This document shows, in pieces, positions 50,696 to 63,900 of a DNA stretch of 64,000 nucleotides. This DNA comes from Acanthochlamys bracteata (taxonomy: Eukaryota; Streptophyta; Magnoliopsida; Pandanales; Velloziaceae). The stretch is taken from positions 9,318,495-9,382,494 of the forward strand of contig CM034133.1 of the NCBI GenBank assembly GCA_019914995.1, given 5' to 3'. Each line of letters starts with the position of its first letter. Within the stretch, counting starts at the first letter, position 1. Below the pieces are notes generated by a model. That model worked only from the letters and a program-made list of their open reading frames with translations, was not told the origin of the DNA and made no database searches. The position numbers were made by a program, and so were the translations under genes.

Positions 50696-52579
50696 CTTCA
50701 AGACAAAACAATTGAAGCGTTCGAAAAATGATAAGAAGAAGAAGAGAAGAATGATAAGGTTCCATATTCCAATGTTAGGGTAGTGGACCAAGGTTAGCCC
50801 ACTAAGGTCCATCAACCAACAAGGCCGTAGTCGTTAATGTAAATAAAATGGCCGAGTATACAGAACGGTGGGATCCTCTGCTCTAAAATTTGACACATCA
50901 GCTAATATCAAGGAGCGGTTTAGATGGAGACACGTCATTCTATGGCTGTTAAGAACAAATTGCTTCTTCTGTTTCTGTTTCTCACTACCATGGAATGCTT
51001 CGCTTTCTCTCTTTTCTTTTTCAACGATAAAGAATTCCACCAGCTCTAAAATCCCTCTAAAAAAAAAATAAAAAAATAAAACCAAAAAGAATAAGAATCA
51101 AATTGTCGCACAAACTTATAAAGCGAAAAGAAAAACATTCCCCGTTCACTGTCATGATTTTTATGAATTATAGATTATTTGCAATGATGCTAGACCATAA
51201 TTTTTTCTGGGTGTCTCCTTTTTTCACTGTTAATGAAGATTTTGCATGATTGAATGTGGTCTTCAAATCGAATCAAATCAATCGTTAAAATATAAAGAGA
51301 GTTAATTTAGTTACTAACAAATACAAGCATCTGTGGCTGTGCAAAGAATTGGAAAGTGAAATCATCGCTCACTCGAGGTTGCAAAATGAATCGAAATCAA
51401 ATGAATGTGAATGTTGTAATCAAAACGCTGATTTGAAATTAATCCATGCATGATCTTTGGTCCAAAAAAAATTAAAGAAAAGTAAAATCAGAATGATCTC
51501 AGCTTCAACACCAATGAACAAGTTACAATAAACTTCCTAATTTTTTATTGCTTCTACTCGAAAGCAGTGAGCAAACACTGCGCAGATAATTTGCGCTAAA
51601 AGATAACCTTTGTTACACTTGTTTTTCTTTTTTTTTTTTCCATCACATTTTTCAGAACAAACACTTCAGTTTGAAGAAACTCTCAGATGAATTTGAATCT
51701 CAGACCATCTCTACATTACAAACAAACAGTATTAACGGTAACGAAATTTATACGAACGCATTGGGATGAAAAAAAAAAAACGAAAAGAGAAGCTATTACT
51801 TATTAATAAGAATGCATACAGAGAACAAAAATGTTTTGTTTAGTACAAGCTGAAGTTCTCAGGAAAATGTACAACCTCAAAGAAAATGCTTCCCCAGAAC
51901 GGGCTGACTTTTTCCTTCAGTTCAATGAATACACTATCTCCACTAAGCTCATCCAACAACATACAACTGCATGCAGAATAGTGTTCCACATTTTCGACAA
52001 AAGTACCATTTGAATTTTAGGGAGAGCTGCAGATCCAGGAGAAAGGCAGCATGAGAACTGCATGGATAACATGCCAATATACATATTCTAAGAAATCCTA
52101 TGAGCAAGCACCTTTACATTCCATCCCTCAACTCAAAATCTCAGGGTAGTTGTTCGAGTTTTCTCCCCTATTTACACACAAACAAGATCAGATACTTATA
52201 AACCACAGGTGACCTGCTCAATGCTTTCTTTGACACCACTAATTGAATGCATGCGTGTGCATGTAACAGCAGTGCTGGCAGAAACTAACGACAGAATGAT
52301 GAAGAGTCTAATCCGTATATGAATCTAGCAGTCAATCAACAGCATTGAATTACTTTAGCTGCTAAATTTATTAGAGGCTGCTGCTGCTGTTGCTGCTGGT
52401 CCCCTGTGGCATCAGACTCAAATTAACAGCTGCATCCCCTGCAGGCATCAGGCTGGTCCCTGCACCAAATATTCAGGGATGCTGCAGTTTCGCTTCAAAG
52501 GCCCTGAGACAGATGGGTGAGGTGGTGGCCGAGGTATTGACATGGCAATGCTCTCTCGAGGGATTCCAAACAACCCATG
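50696..52579. other. Spacer between PPOX1 and PIF3
   Basis: The first few hundred bases upstream of 50695 are the PPOX1 leader and promoter. From about 51.6 kb on, the sequence probably belongs to the PIF3 3' UTR; 52448-52579 is an open continuation of the PIF3 frame after its stop. No separate gene is supported. Confidence 0.5.
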
Positions 52580-54810
52580 CTAGTCTTGTGCTCCTGGAGT
52601 TGTAGGCCAAGCAAACTGTGATCCATGCATGGGAGGTACTTCAATCAGAGAGCAACTAGGGTTCCCATTCATGTCAAGCACTCCCATTCCATAACCCATG
52701 CCCATCCCCATCCCCATACCCATCCCTACACCCATTTGTGCAAAGGATGTCAACGAAGGTGATCGTACGGGTTGCATACCAGCATGTAGCATCATAGGTG
52801 GCATACATAGGCCGCTCCCCATGGACATAATCTGCAGGATGAAGGAAAGCTTCTGTATCATAAGGTTAGCTTTAAGAACAACCAAATGAGTTGCTTGCAT
52901 AGATGAAAGGTTAGTACCTGAACTTGGAGTTGAAGTGTTTTCAGATACTCTATGGCCTCATCAAGCATCGAAGCTTTATCCACCTATAGAAGTTCACATT
53001 TATTAGACAAATTTATTAAGCCGTCGGAAAGGTTATTCAGATTAGTACCTTATTACAATTGGGAATGAGCTCTTGCAGTGCACGCATTCTCTCATTGATC
53101 CTGTCCCTTCGTCTCTGCTCATGTCATGGTAAAAGATACACCATATCATTAATACTCATCGGTAAAAGGAAGTAACCAGAACGAAATAATAATTTTGATT
53201 CTTACTCTTTCTGATAAATTATGTACTTCAGCAGCCCGAGTCCTCTTCGCACCACTGCCCTTCCTAGTTGCAGATTTCTTGATGCCTATTGACTCGTCTT
53301 CCAGATCCTAAAAGGAATTCGTAAGGAGATGAAATTAAAAACTTAATTGACCTAAACATGTCAAAACAAATTGCCAATCAGTAAGTAGTTGGTCACTGTA
53401 TTGCATACATACTTCGATATGGTAGCCAGATCCATCTCCCTCCCGCTTCTTTCTCTTTCCCCTTTGTTTAGGATCAGTTTGTGCTGCTCCACTGTTTCTA
53501 GAACACACTGAAGATGCAACAACTGCTTCAGGACCCTTTTCTGTATCAACCCTTACAGCACCTGTGCTTGCTGCAAAGCTCGAACTGCAATGGTTATTAT
53601 TATCAGGTGGTCTACTACGAATGGTAGCAATCTTTACAACACCATGCCCTGGTAATTCTTCCTGACGTATGGTCTTGATTGCAGAAGTAGTTTCATGGTT
53701 AGGTCTCAGCAAAGGCCTCAACTTAACCTTCTGGGAAGGAGGTGATTGCAGCAATGAAGTTGGCTTGCCGTCAACAGCTGATACACTCTTAAAATTGCTA
53801 ATTGAATCAACTAGTGTTGATTCAATCAGATTGCTTGTCGCAGCAGTCGTGGCTTTCTCATTGCTTCTCAAGCTATCGAAGCTCTGAAGATTGGCCTTCA
53901 CAAGGGCTACCGGTCTCGAAAAATGAGAGAAGTTCATCACACCAATACCACTGCTAGTTGGAATTGGCTTCGATGCTGTGATGTCTTGCTTCTGAACACT
54001 CCTCTGTTGATCACCTTGTTGTGCATAATTATTACTGCTGCCATCAAGTTTATAAGCTCTTGATTTTCCAGCAGCAACTGGTGGCTGGAACAATTGGCTT
54101 GCCTCAACTTCACTAGAATCTGAAACACCTTCCACCTGCTTCAGAGGATTTCCCTGGACTACATTATTATTTGGATCCCTGGTCACTGCAAAGCCACCTA
54201 ACCTATCAACTCTTATGGGCATCAAACTGTTGTTGTTGTTTCTTAATGAATTCAGATTGAACCCATGGAATTCGGACAAGAAACCAGAGCAGTAGTCACT
54301 CTGCAGGGAGTCTTCTATTGGGTAATTCATCCAACGGACAATGTCATCGTCTGGGGCACTTGGAACGGCCGGTGATAAGTCATTCACAATCGAATCTATC
54401 TCTGAGGTGGCAAACTTGCCTGATTTCGAAATGCTGATTTCCTTTTCTTGTGTTGACTTTCCATTGTGGCTAGGGAAAACATTTGCAAAGTTGGGTTTTC
54501 TAGGCCTATTGGATTGGCCTTGCATCACAATCTGGCCATTTTCCCATAGTAGCTCCACAAAATCATTCTCCGGCCTTCATTATCGACAAAATTTTTTGAG
54601 AATATTAAGAAAAACATAGCTAGCACATATTTATTTATTGCAGAAACTAAAAAATTTCAAGGATGAAAGCAATTTACATATTATCTAACATAAACAGAAA
54701 AACTGAACTTACATGAAAGAAGAGGCATCAGAGGAGAAATTGCTTATCTTGTTAGATTGGTTTTGCTCCAGTTTATTTTTTGTTGCTGGAAGGAATTCTG
54801 AGAGTGGCAT
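52580..54810 (-). CDS. PIF3: PIF3-like phytochrome-interacting bHLH factor
   Basis: Coding exons on the minus strand are 54810-54713, 54574-53413, 53307-53206, 53114-53049, 52983-52918 and 52831-52580 (GT-AG), giving 581 residues. PIFs bind light-activated phytochrome B, are degraded in light and promote dark growth by binding G-boxes. The N-terminus MPLSEF plus the active-phytochrome-B motif VELLWENGQIVMQGQS (about 39-54) define a PIF; the following RWMNYPIEDSLQSDYCSGFL resembles PIF3 of other plants. The bHLH spans about 445-498, with the H449, E453, R457 basic triad and NLSERRRRDRINERMRALQ, then VDKASMLDEAIEYLK. The tail begins MSMGSGLCMPPMML, contains seven Gly-Met pairs, and stops at a TAG in GAQD-stop. 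The next 43 codons stay open and look like the usual PIF3 tail. PIF1 is less likely. Confidence 0.92.
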
Positions 54811-57800
54811 GACTACTTTCTTCTAAATGCTTCGGACATTCCAGTTTTCCCTGTCTGCTAGTCAAGAACAGCTAAAAACTGTTTCTTTTCTTCCAATTCC
54901 TTTCCAGTTTTGGATCATAAAAACCTGGTTACATTTTTCTGTAATCATTAAAGAAACCATCTTTGACAACTTTGGAGCTCTTCAGAGAGAACCAAATCGC
55001 AACCCAAGATCTACTTTTTCTTCACCTTCCACTGGGAAAGCTACAGCAGTAGACAAAAACACCCACAAACGAGCAGAACCCAATTCCTCCAAAAGCACCC
55101 TCAGGAAAATCTTCAGACACCCAATAACAAATGAAAATATTAAACAAAACCTTCCAAGCAGCTCTACCCAGAATAGAAAAAGACACCACCTTTAACAAAA
55201 CCAATAAACAAAAATCAAATACACTTTTTTAAGGGAAAGCAGTTGGGATTGTAACGATCCCAAGACGCAGAACTACTCAAAAGAGAGGAAAAAAGATTAT
55301 CAGATAGAAGGTAAAGAAAACAAGTTTATATAGCTTCTGAAGAAGAGAGAAGAGGGTGTTCTTGTATTTAGCTTTGCTTCAAGTAGTCCTGTGAAGATGG
55401 GTGGTCGTGGTTAACACTGTGACTCCTTTTTTTAAAATTTTCTCATTTCTTTTTTAACAATTTTTTTATTTTCTTTTTTTCTTTAGCTATCAAAATTTTC
55501 TTAGAGATGATTTGCAGAGGGTACCAAAGAAACTATCGGTTTGTTACCTATTCAATGGCTAAGATCTGTTGCTCGTCCCTGTAAGGTTCCCTACAATTAA
55601 GGTCTTATGTCAGATTGTGTGAATTGGAATGCAATCTAGCGAGTTTTCGTTGGTAATTTTATTTTTTTTATCAAATTTTAAATTTTGAATAATTTATATA
55701 TTTTTATTTATATAAAAATTTAAAAATTTATTTTTATATCAAAATTTTAGTTCTAATTTTTTTATTTGTATATTTTTAAATATAATTATATTTTTAATTT
55801 TCAACACATTTTTAAAAATTATTGAAATACAAATACTGAATTTTACTTTTATTTTATTTTTTAAAAAATTCTATTTTTTATTTTTAATTTTCATAAAATT
55901 TATTTACGGATATTTAAAACACGCACTAAAGGAGAATTGAATACATAAAATGTACGTTATTATATTCGGTTATACACATCTCACTCAGCTAAATATATAA
56001 TCTTTTAGTTACTAGATAGCATGCATAAATATGTTAATATGTTTTACTATGCAGTATTCTCGTCTGATCATTATACATAAGATATTAAAGAAGTGAAGGT
56101 TCATTTACCTAAAACCGATCAATATCTAGGTTAAGAAAGTCTAAATCAAGACTGGAACTTTTGAGATGAAACCAGTGATAAGTCAGCTTTGTGCCCTGTA
56201 TTTCATGCATATATTTAGTTAAAGCAGTCTCCATCCAAAGCTTATAGGTGATTTAAAAAAACTAGGATTATGTGTTGAAGATAATGAGATTGACTTCGAC
56301 TTACCTAATTAAGATAATTAAAAAACCTTGAGCTTAATGATCAAGTACCTTTAATTCCTTACATTGTTGGAAGTGTTGCATGCTTTTAAGAATTCATTAA
56401 TCTACATAGAAAGCATGCTTAGTTTCAGTGTTTATGGACTATATATGCATTATATATTTCATTAAGGGTTGATTGCATGAGACGGTCTCCTAACTAGGAT
56501 TAAGAAAGCATAACCAAGTAACTGCTATACGGTCTAAATGTTAATTAATGTAGTTATTTTTAGCTTAACTAAATAAATTAATTATTAAAAGTCCTATATT
56601 AGTATAGTGGGATCAAAGAATATTAATAATTGATCATGTATGGTCTCAAATTTCTTTGCTTATCTTAAGCTAAAACAATACAAGATAATGACAGTGATAA
56701 GTCTACCTGTTTTTTGAAAATAAAATCTATAAAATGATAACTCTATCTTATGACAATTTTTATTACATGATTAGATCTCTAAGATCTGTGAAGATCTTGT
56801 CATTTGTCTGGCTTATGACATTTTAAAATTAGAATGTGCTTTAATTGATAAAATAAATTTTATGAAATTAAGTTCGGTGGTCTGACTTAAGTAAAGAATG
56901 AATTAAAAATATTTTTGATAAGTTCAGAGTAATCTAAAACACCGAAAGTAAATTCAAACTCAATCTGACGGATAAAAATAAATTTCATACAATTAAAATA
57001 TATTTTTAACTTATAAAGTTTAACTTAAATATGCGATAAATGACTGTATTATTAAATAAGAACTTTCAGAATTATATAAATTTAAAAATAGTTGTAGAAT
57101 ATTTATTGATAACACATTATAAGATTATGATTGCTTATGAAATAGAATTTTTTTAAAATAAAAAATATTTTTATTTTTTTTTAAAAATGAGATTTTTTTT
57201 TTACTTCTAAAAAAAATAAAAATAGATAATAAAAAAATCTCATTACATAAAATTTTTCTATACTATCTAAATTTTTAAATAAATTTTTTAAATATTTATA
57301 AAATATATATTAAAATAAATAAAAAAAAAAAAATTGAAAAATTTTTTTTGATATGTAGTAACAAACGCAGCCATAGATGGCATGTAGTACTTTGAACTTC
57401 TTATTGCAAAGAAAACACAGTACACTATTATGATTATTATTTATACGATAGAATGTTATTAGAAGACAACCAATCTTGCACGTGCACTTCACATTGAGGT
57501 CTCGTGGCTGACGTGCTTGGGATGGTGCTCAGGGCCCCACGATAAAACAAGGTTTTAATCAAATGAAAGTCCGTTTGGCATTGTATTCGAAAAAAAAAAA
57601 TTTTTAATTTTAATTTTTATATTATTTTATAAATATATAAAAAATTTATTAAAAAGTTTTATATAGTAAAATTTTTTTATTATTTTTTTAAAAATAAATA
57701 ATTTAATTTAATTTTTTAAAAATAATAAAAATATTTTTTATTTTAAAAAATTTTATTTTATAAATACTTTTAAATATTTCGAAAATAAATATAAAAAAAG

Positions 57801-57900
57801 CTCTTCTATAAAAAAAAAAAAAAAGGCTCTAACATCATAGTTGAAATTTCGATTATCTAAAAATCATAACCTAAATCCACTACTCCAATTAAACATGTTG
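54811..57900. other. PIF3 upstream region and AT-rich spacer
   Basis: About 54.8-55.4 kb probably contains the PIF3 leader and promoter. After that come a MITE (55639-55925) and two more MITE-like tracts at about 57121-57372 (ending CAAACGCAG) and 57571-57782 (starting CCGTTTGG). The sequence between has no coding character. Confidence 0.5.
55639..55925. mobile_element. MITE of the long subfamily, inverted, CTA duplication
   Basis: Read on the minus strand it starts TGCGTGTTTTAAATATCCG and follows the block order of the element at 6162-6457. The other end has decayed (GCGAGTTTTCG). CTA flanks both sides. Confidence 0.65.
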
Positions 57901-60900
57901 AAATTGTAGCATCAAAATGTAATCGACAAAGTTTTAAAATTTTGATTTTAAGAACAGAAAAGTATCATTGAAATAGAAGAAGAACCTGTTTGAAGAAGAA
58001 ACAATGAGAGAGCACCTTTTGTTGGTGCCTGGTTTTAACAAAATTGAGAACCTACAATGACAACAGATAAGATATTTATCAGAAGAAGAAAGATCAGGAG
58101 GAGTCAAATTCTTCTTTTTTATTTTAAATCCAATTATAATGATAGCGTTAGAAAAAAACAATCGCCATTGAGTAAATGATCACAATCTTCTCCCACCAAA
58201 AAGAAAAAAAAAATCATCAACCCTGCATCAAGAATATACAGAGTTATAAAATACAATAAAGATCATAAATTGTTTCAACAAGATGTTTCCAGATCATCAG
58301 AATTTTACACTAACAGGTAAATACATGCACTAGCAGTGAAAAGTAACAAGTTAAATGATACCAGATTAACTCTAAAATAACAGAGGTTAACAAATTGTGG
58401 AAGGTCTTTTTCTAAGTAGGTTACCAATGACTCAACAAAGAAAAAGAACTATTTCAGAATTTTTCCTATCCACCTGGCAAAACTTGTCTCTACGTGATTC
58501 AATGGAACTCGACACAATCTCCCCATAAGCAACACAACACATGCGAGACAGTAGACAATCAAAACTACATACAAAATTTTAACACATACAGGTTCTTAGG
58601 TTCATGGAAAACAGAAAAAAAGGTTTTCAATGATCAACTGGCAAAAACCACCGTTTTCAACAGTGACAAGTCCACGCAAGTAGTAAGCAGAAGTCCAAAA
58701 TAATAAGAATCTAGACAGAATGTAAGATGATTAATATGCAATATTGTCAACCAGGCGTAATCTTATCAAAACAAGATAGGTACATGTTCGCATTCAGAAT
58801 ACGTACGTACACTACTACTAACTAGGAATATCAAAGAGTAGAAAATATTTCCATAGTCATGTAATCAGTGTATGTTTAGTGGCGTGAGGAAAACTCTTAA
58901 ATGGTCAAGAGCTAGGAAGAATGGAATTCAAAGGTTGCTTTCGCATCGCTCACAGATAAAAATTGCTCATGATCAATGATGAATAATTAGCACAGCTACA
59001 TAAAAGGCTTGGGACAAAAATTTGTACTGTTGTTGACTACACTGCAAGCATGCGGTCGTTTGAACCAGAGAGTGTCATCATGTCTACAACTCCTACCAAC
59101 TTTAGCGAAGTCATGAATTAGAAACTGCTATATTTCTCTGTTGATGCTCAGTGAATTTGCAGAAGGTTCCAGTGAGCTGGACAAAATGGGACCATTTCTG
59201 CCATGTGCTTTAGGCCATGCATGTCTCAGCAGTGCCATAGTTTCTGCTGTTCATTATCCTACTTTCATTCAGCTAACTTCATGCAAATCTGATCACAAAC
59301 TACTTAACTAGCAGTTGAGCTTCGGAAGTGTGGTATACTTAGTTGTTAGCTTTTGCTTACTGGAAGAAACCTGAGACCACATAATTAAACTACACGGAGT
59401 GGAAGTGAACTTAGAGATACGTCTGGCATTAAAGTATGTTGAACTCAGTCTTCGGTATGTGAGATACATAATAGAATTATTAATACAGGAATGTACTGAT
59501 TAACACTCTTTTATTATTTACCTCAGCCTTAGTTTGTTAATAAGATCAATTAAATCAAAGTGTGAATAATCTGAAGGAAAGGTTGTCCGTATCCATAGCT
59601 AGGCTTCTAAATCTCAGCTAATACCCTAGAAATCTATAGCAAGAAGAGGACCTTTCATGCAACTCGTGAATGCAAGACACGACATAACAACTTTAAGCTC
59701 AAGCTACTACAAACTACTGCCCTTATAGGGAAAACTTTAAGTGGTGACCTGAAAAACAATGTGGTGCTTATTGGAAGACTGGAATCCCTTGAAACCTTTG
59801 GCTGTCATCCTCGTAACCTGCCCATGAAGTCATACATAATATCATATCATGAGCTGGTAGCAGAAAATTACAGTATAGAACATGATGCATTCTTTGGAAG
59901 TATAAGACACCATTATTGGAATTCAAACACAATGAACCCAGTCACCAGAAAATCTGCCTATAAAACAAGGAGTAGGACAATTAGGCAATTAAGAATCCCA
60001 AATGCTGCCGTAACTTGTAACTAAATGATTACCGTACAAACTGCTTACTAGTATAAAGATTACGTAAAAATTACTGGCAATAGATTGTAATGTGTATATA
60101 AAATATACAATGAGGAGCGGTTTTGTTTCTTTCTAAGAACTACAAAGGTTTGACATTCATCTTCAACTCCCTAAACTCAGACAAACAACTGAGATCTATG
60201 TTATCAAAATGGAATACTAAGTTTTCAAGAAATTTTGAAGAGAACTAGCAAGGCTACCCATGTAAGATGAGCTAAATGTTATAAATTCTTAAAAGGGAAC
60301 TTTCTAACAAGGCTCCCCTTTTAATAAAGTAAAGCACTGATTGGAATCACTAGATTCCTTTTAATATATATATATATATATATTAGTTGGTTCTGGGGAT
60401 GCTGATGATTAGAATGATAGATGCTTGCAGATAAGATTTCAGCAACCGTAGAATTAAAACGTAGAATTAAAACGAAAGCATGGGAAATCTGTTCTGATGA
60501 AAACATATTTTGAAATAAAAGTAAAGCTACAAAGTGCATCTGGAAATCATGACATTATATTATAAAAATTAACGAGTCCCTTATATCTTACAAGTCTGCC
60601 CAAGAACTTCAACTTCTCTCTACAGCAAGTACTGAGTTTTTCTTTCTTTTTTGTTTTTGACAAATTTTTATTTTTCCCTTCGAAAAAAAACTTTTTTCGT
60701 AAATATCTCAAAGGTCAGCAGTTCCTGAATTAAAAGGAAGAATAAACCAATACTTTGACCCTTAGCATCTAACTGGTGACACTTGGATTAAACTCATGCT
60801 TAACAAGGAACACTTGCAAGTGAACAACCAAATACGCAGACGCCAGGGCTTGGAAAAATATTGATATAACCAGCAGACTAACGTTTTCAAATTTGACAAG

Positions 60901-63900
60901 TCTATACAAGTAGTAATAACAAGCGAAATAAGAAGGATCCAAATTTGGAGTTGATTTTAAAACCCCCATTGCACCCTCAAACCTTACCAAAATAAAATTG
61001 GGTCCAACCTCTTGACTCAAGCATATGAACACTACTGAAAATGACTATCTAAGAATAGATTCATTGTACCATACTAGATATTTTGTTGTTTCCTTGTAAA
61101 GGTTTCAGATAACAACTTTAAGCAAAATAATTTTCCACAACTTTTGTCGCCTTCAGGCGAGGAATACTAAGAGCGTGTTTTAGTTTGTAGGAGTGAGTTT
61201 CAAAAAACTTAGTTTGGTGGAACTTACTTTGATAAAAAGTGGACGAAATGTGAGTTCAGTGAGTTCGAGGTAAATTGAAACACAAAAAGTGAGTTCTACC
61301 TTAAAAATGTGACCAAAAAAAAAAGTGAACTCCGTGTATAAACAAGCCCCTAACTCATTGATTTGGACACCAGTTGGCACTTGATTCAAGACACCTAGCA
61401 CTAGAGTCATGAAACTACGACCTAAAAACTATCAGTATAGAGCTATGGAGAAAGACAATATTTACAGATCAATCCACAGTACTTATATAATCAGACTAAG
61501 GGATCCACTGTAAACAGATAAAGATTCCTATATGAAGAGTTAGGACAAATCTTACTCTATGCAGACTCTTGGCATGCATAACTTTAAATCTAATCAAAGA
61601 GTGATCATCATGGACACAGAAAAGTAATTTCCTTTGTGAATTCTTTCAATTTTGCGAGTGTATAGTTAGTTTCGTGTTGGTTCAATGTTAGCAGTGGCTC
61701 ATTCAAAGATAAACTTCCATAGAGTAGGACGAGATGGGACCATTATCACCAGGACCTTTAAATCCATGCATGTGGCTTGTGAATGGAAAGTTTTTACTAT
61801 TATTCCATGCTAAAAAGGGAAAACGCCAATTGTAGGGGTCCGTATGTTGTTTTGTTCTTTCACTTGTCTTTTAGGGAACTCAATGGCAGTAAAGATTGCT
61901 TTGATAAGTATGCAATGTATAGATCTCAATGTTGTAATCTTTGACACTGCTATTACATCAGCCAGAGTTTGTCTTAAAATGAATGTGGAAGAGATCTGGC
62001 ATGGTAAACAAAAAGAAAGAACGGGATAAAGTTCCACACAACCTGAGCAGTTTCTAATATGAAGATAAAGTTGCACGCAACCCGTGAATGCAGAATGCTG
62101 CAATAACTCTTAGGCCAAGCTACCAACAGATTCCTACTACCACAGGAAAATATTCCATGCAGTAACTAACATAGCAAAGAAAATAATCTATCTATTGAAG
62201 TATATAGATGCACATTCTTGGAAGGTTCAAGCACACTAATACAGATCCAAGAGATAGTGCCGACAGCAGGACGCTGGCTATTTCAGACCTTACAGATTTT
62301 TCTTTGGTATACAAGTCTTTGATCATCACAAATATCTGTTGTATATGAGAAAATACGAAACCATCTTTCTAAATCAGGTGGTACGAAAGACTCTAAGTAA
62401 CACATGCTTCTTGCAGCTAAGTCCATAGTATTACTTATTATAACAAACGCATTGGTAAAGATTTACTTGTCACAACAGAAGTTGAAACAGAAAACTTACC
62501 TTTTTTCTGTTTCACATTTTGTGTAAACTTTCGAACACAATATTCTCTGTTGTCCTAGCCCATTTGTTTTCCTTAGGATATTAAAATTATAGAATCAAAA
62601 CAGACAATAAATCAGTAATTGGTTTGAATGTCATATATGCCACTAATGATGACAACTACCAATGCATGAATACAAAAGAACAGAAATGTCAAAGCTGGTA
62701 ACATCATTTATCTACTTCATCACTCAAGTAGCTTCTCCTTAATAAGACAGTATGAAAAGGGAAGATTGACAAACCAAGAATTGGCATCCAGCATAAGGAT
62801 CTTGCTTTCAGCAAATCGTCTTGCCGGCCCCGCTATTCACCACCTACAATCATAAATTAAGGAAGTCGACATCATATGGGACTTTGAAACTCCATTATAT
62901 GACTAAACAGATAGGAGGTAAGTTGTTTATAGCTCCTGAGTAATACTATGGCATTCTGTCTAATAGAGAAAAAAAAATTTAAGGTTAAGTCACATATAAC
63001 CATACACATATTAACAGAATGATAGCAGCATTACAGGCAACTGTTATTATACATATATATACATTATGTATACATTATTTTATATCAAGATTTGCTAGCT
63101 GTATTTGTCCTCTCGCTAGATTGAAAGCACTCTAACAGTTGATTTCCGTATATCAAGAACTGATTAGAACAAACTCATGATTGAGACAGCAACATGGATC
63201 ATGTTTCTCAGGCTGGTAGTTGCATGCTGCAAGACTAAAACAAAATATCATTTTTCCAGTATGTTTTACTGAGGTAGGAGTTAAGGAAGAGGAGACTATA
63301 ATGACCATTTTCTTTGGATCATCAAATTAACACCAAATTCAAAGGAATACCACCAACAAAAGCATGTAAAATTTACTCATTTCACTATGTCTGACAAGAG
63401 CATAATTCACAAACATGGTAATCATAGGGTTACTTCAGGTGCCAAAAACATACAACTTCCAAAATGTCCGAAGAAGCAGAGATGAATAGTACCCTTGGCA
63501 AATTCTGATTTGTGGCATTTTCTCTGAGTATTGAAAATGAAAGAATTGCCCATAAATGTACTATCATGAGGTGTCTGAGGAGGTGAGGTGGTCATTCTTC
63601 GTTCAATATGGTTATAGAAGGGTGCTATTTTGTCAGGACTTTGCTTGCAATCCTAAAACTTCTGTGAACTTGTTGCCCGAATTGAGAGGACATTTCATAT
63701 GATTAGCTACTGCTAGGTTGAATAGTCCATATCTACATTTCACTATCCCTTCAACGGAGATTTTAATAAATGACTTCGATGTACTAGATTCAAGTTTTTC
63801 ATCAGTTTTTTTTCTTCCAAAGCTGTCAAATTCACTCTTTCAGTAATTGGTTATTGCTGCTTGATTCCAAAGAATGACCAGGTTGAACTTGTTTTAGATA

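Noticed and set aside
50424-50783. Plus-strand frame of 119 residues opposite PPOX1 exon 1
   Set aside because: It is the antisense shadow of the GC-rich first exon and lacks any domain.
62809-62827. CAGCAAATCGTCTTGCCGG resembling miR169
   Set aside because: It is two bases short with several mismatches, and no fold-back partner is visible nearby.
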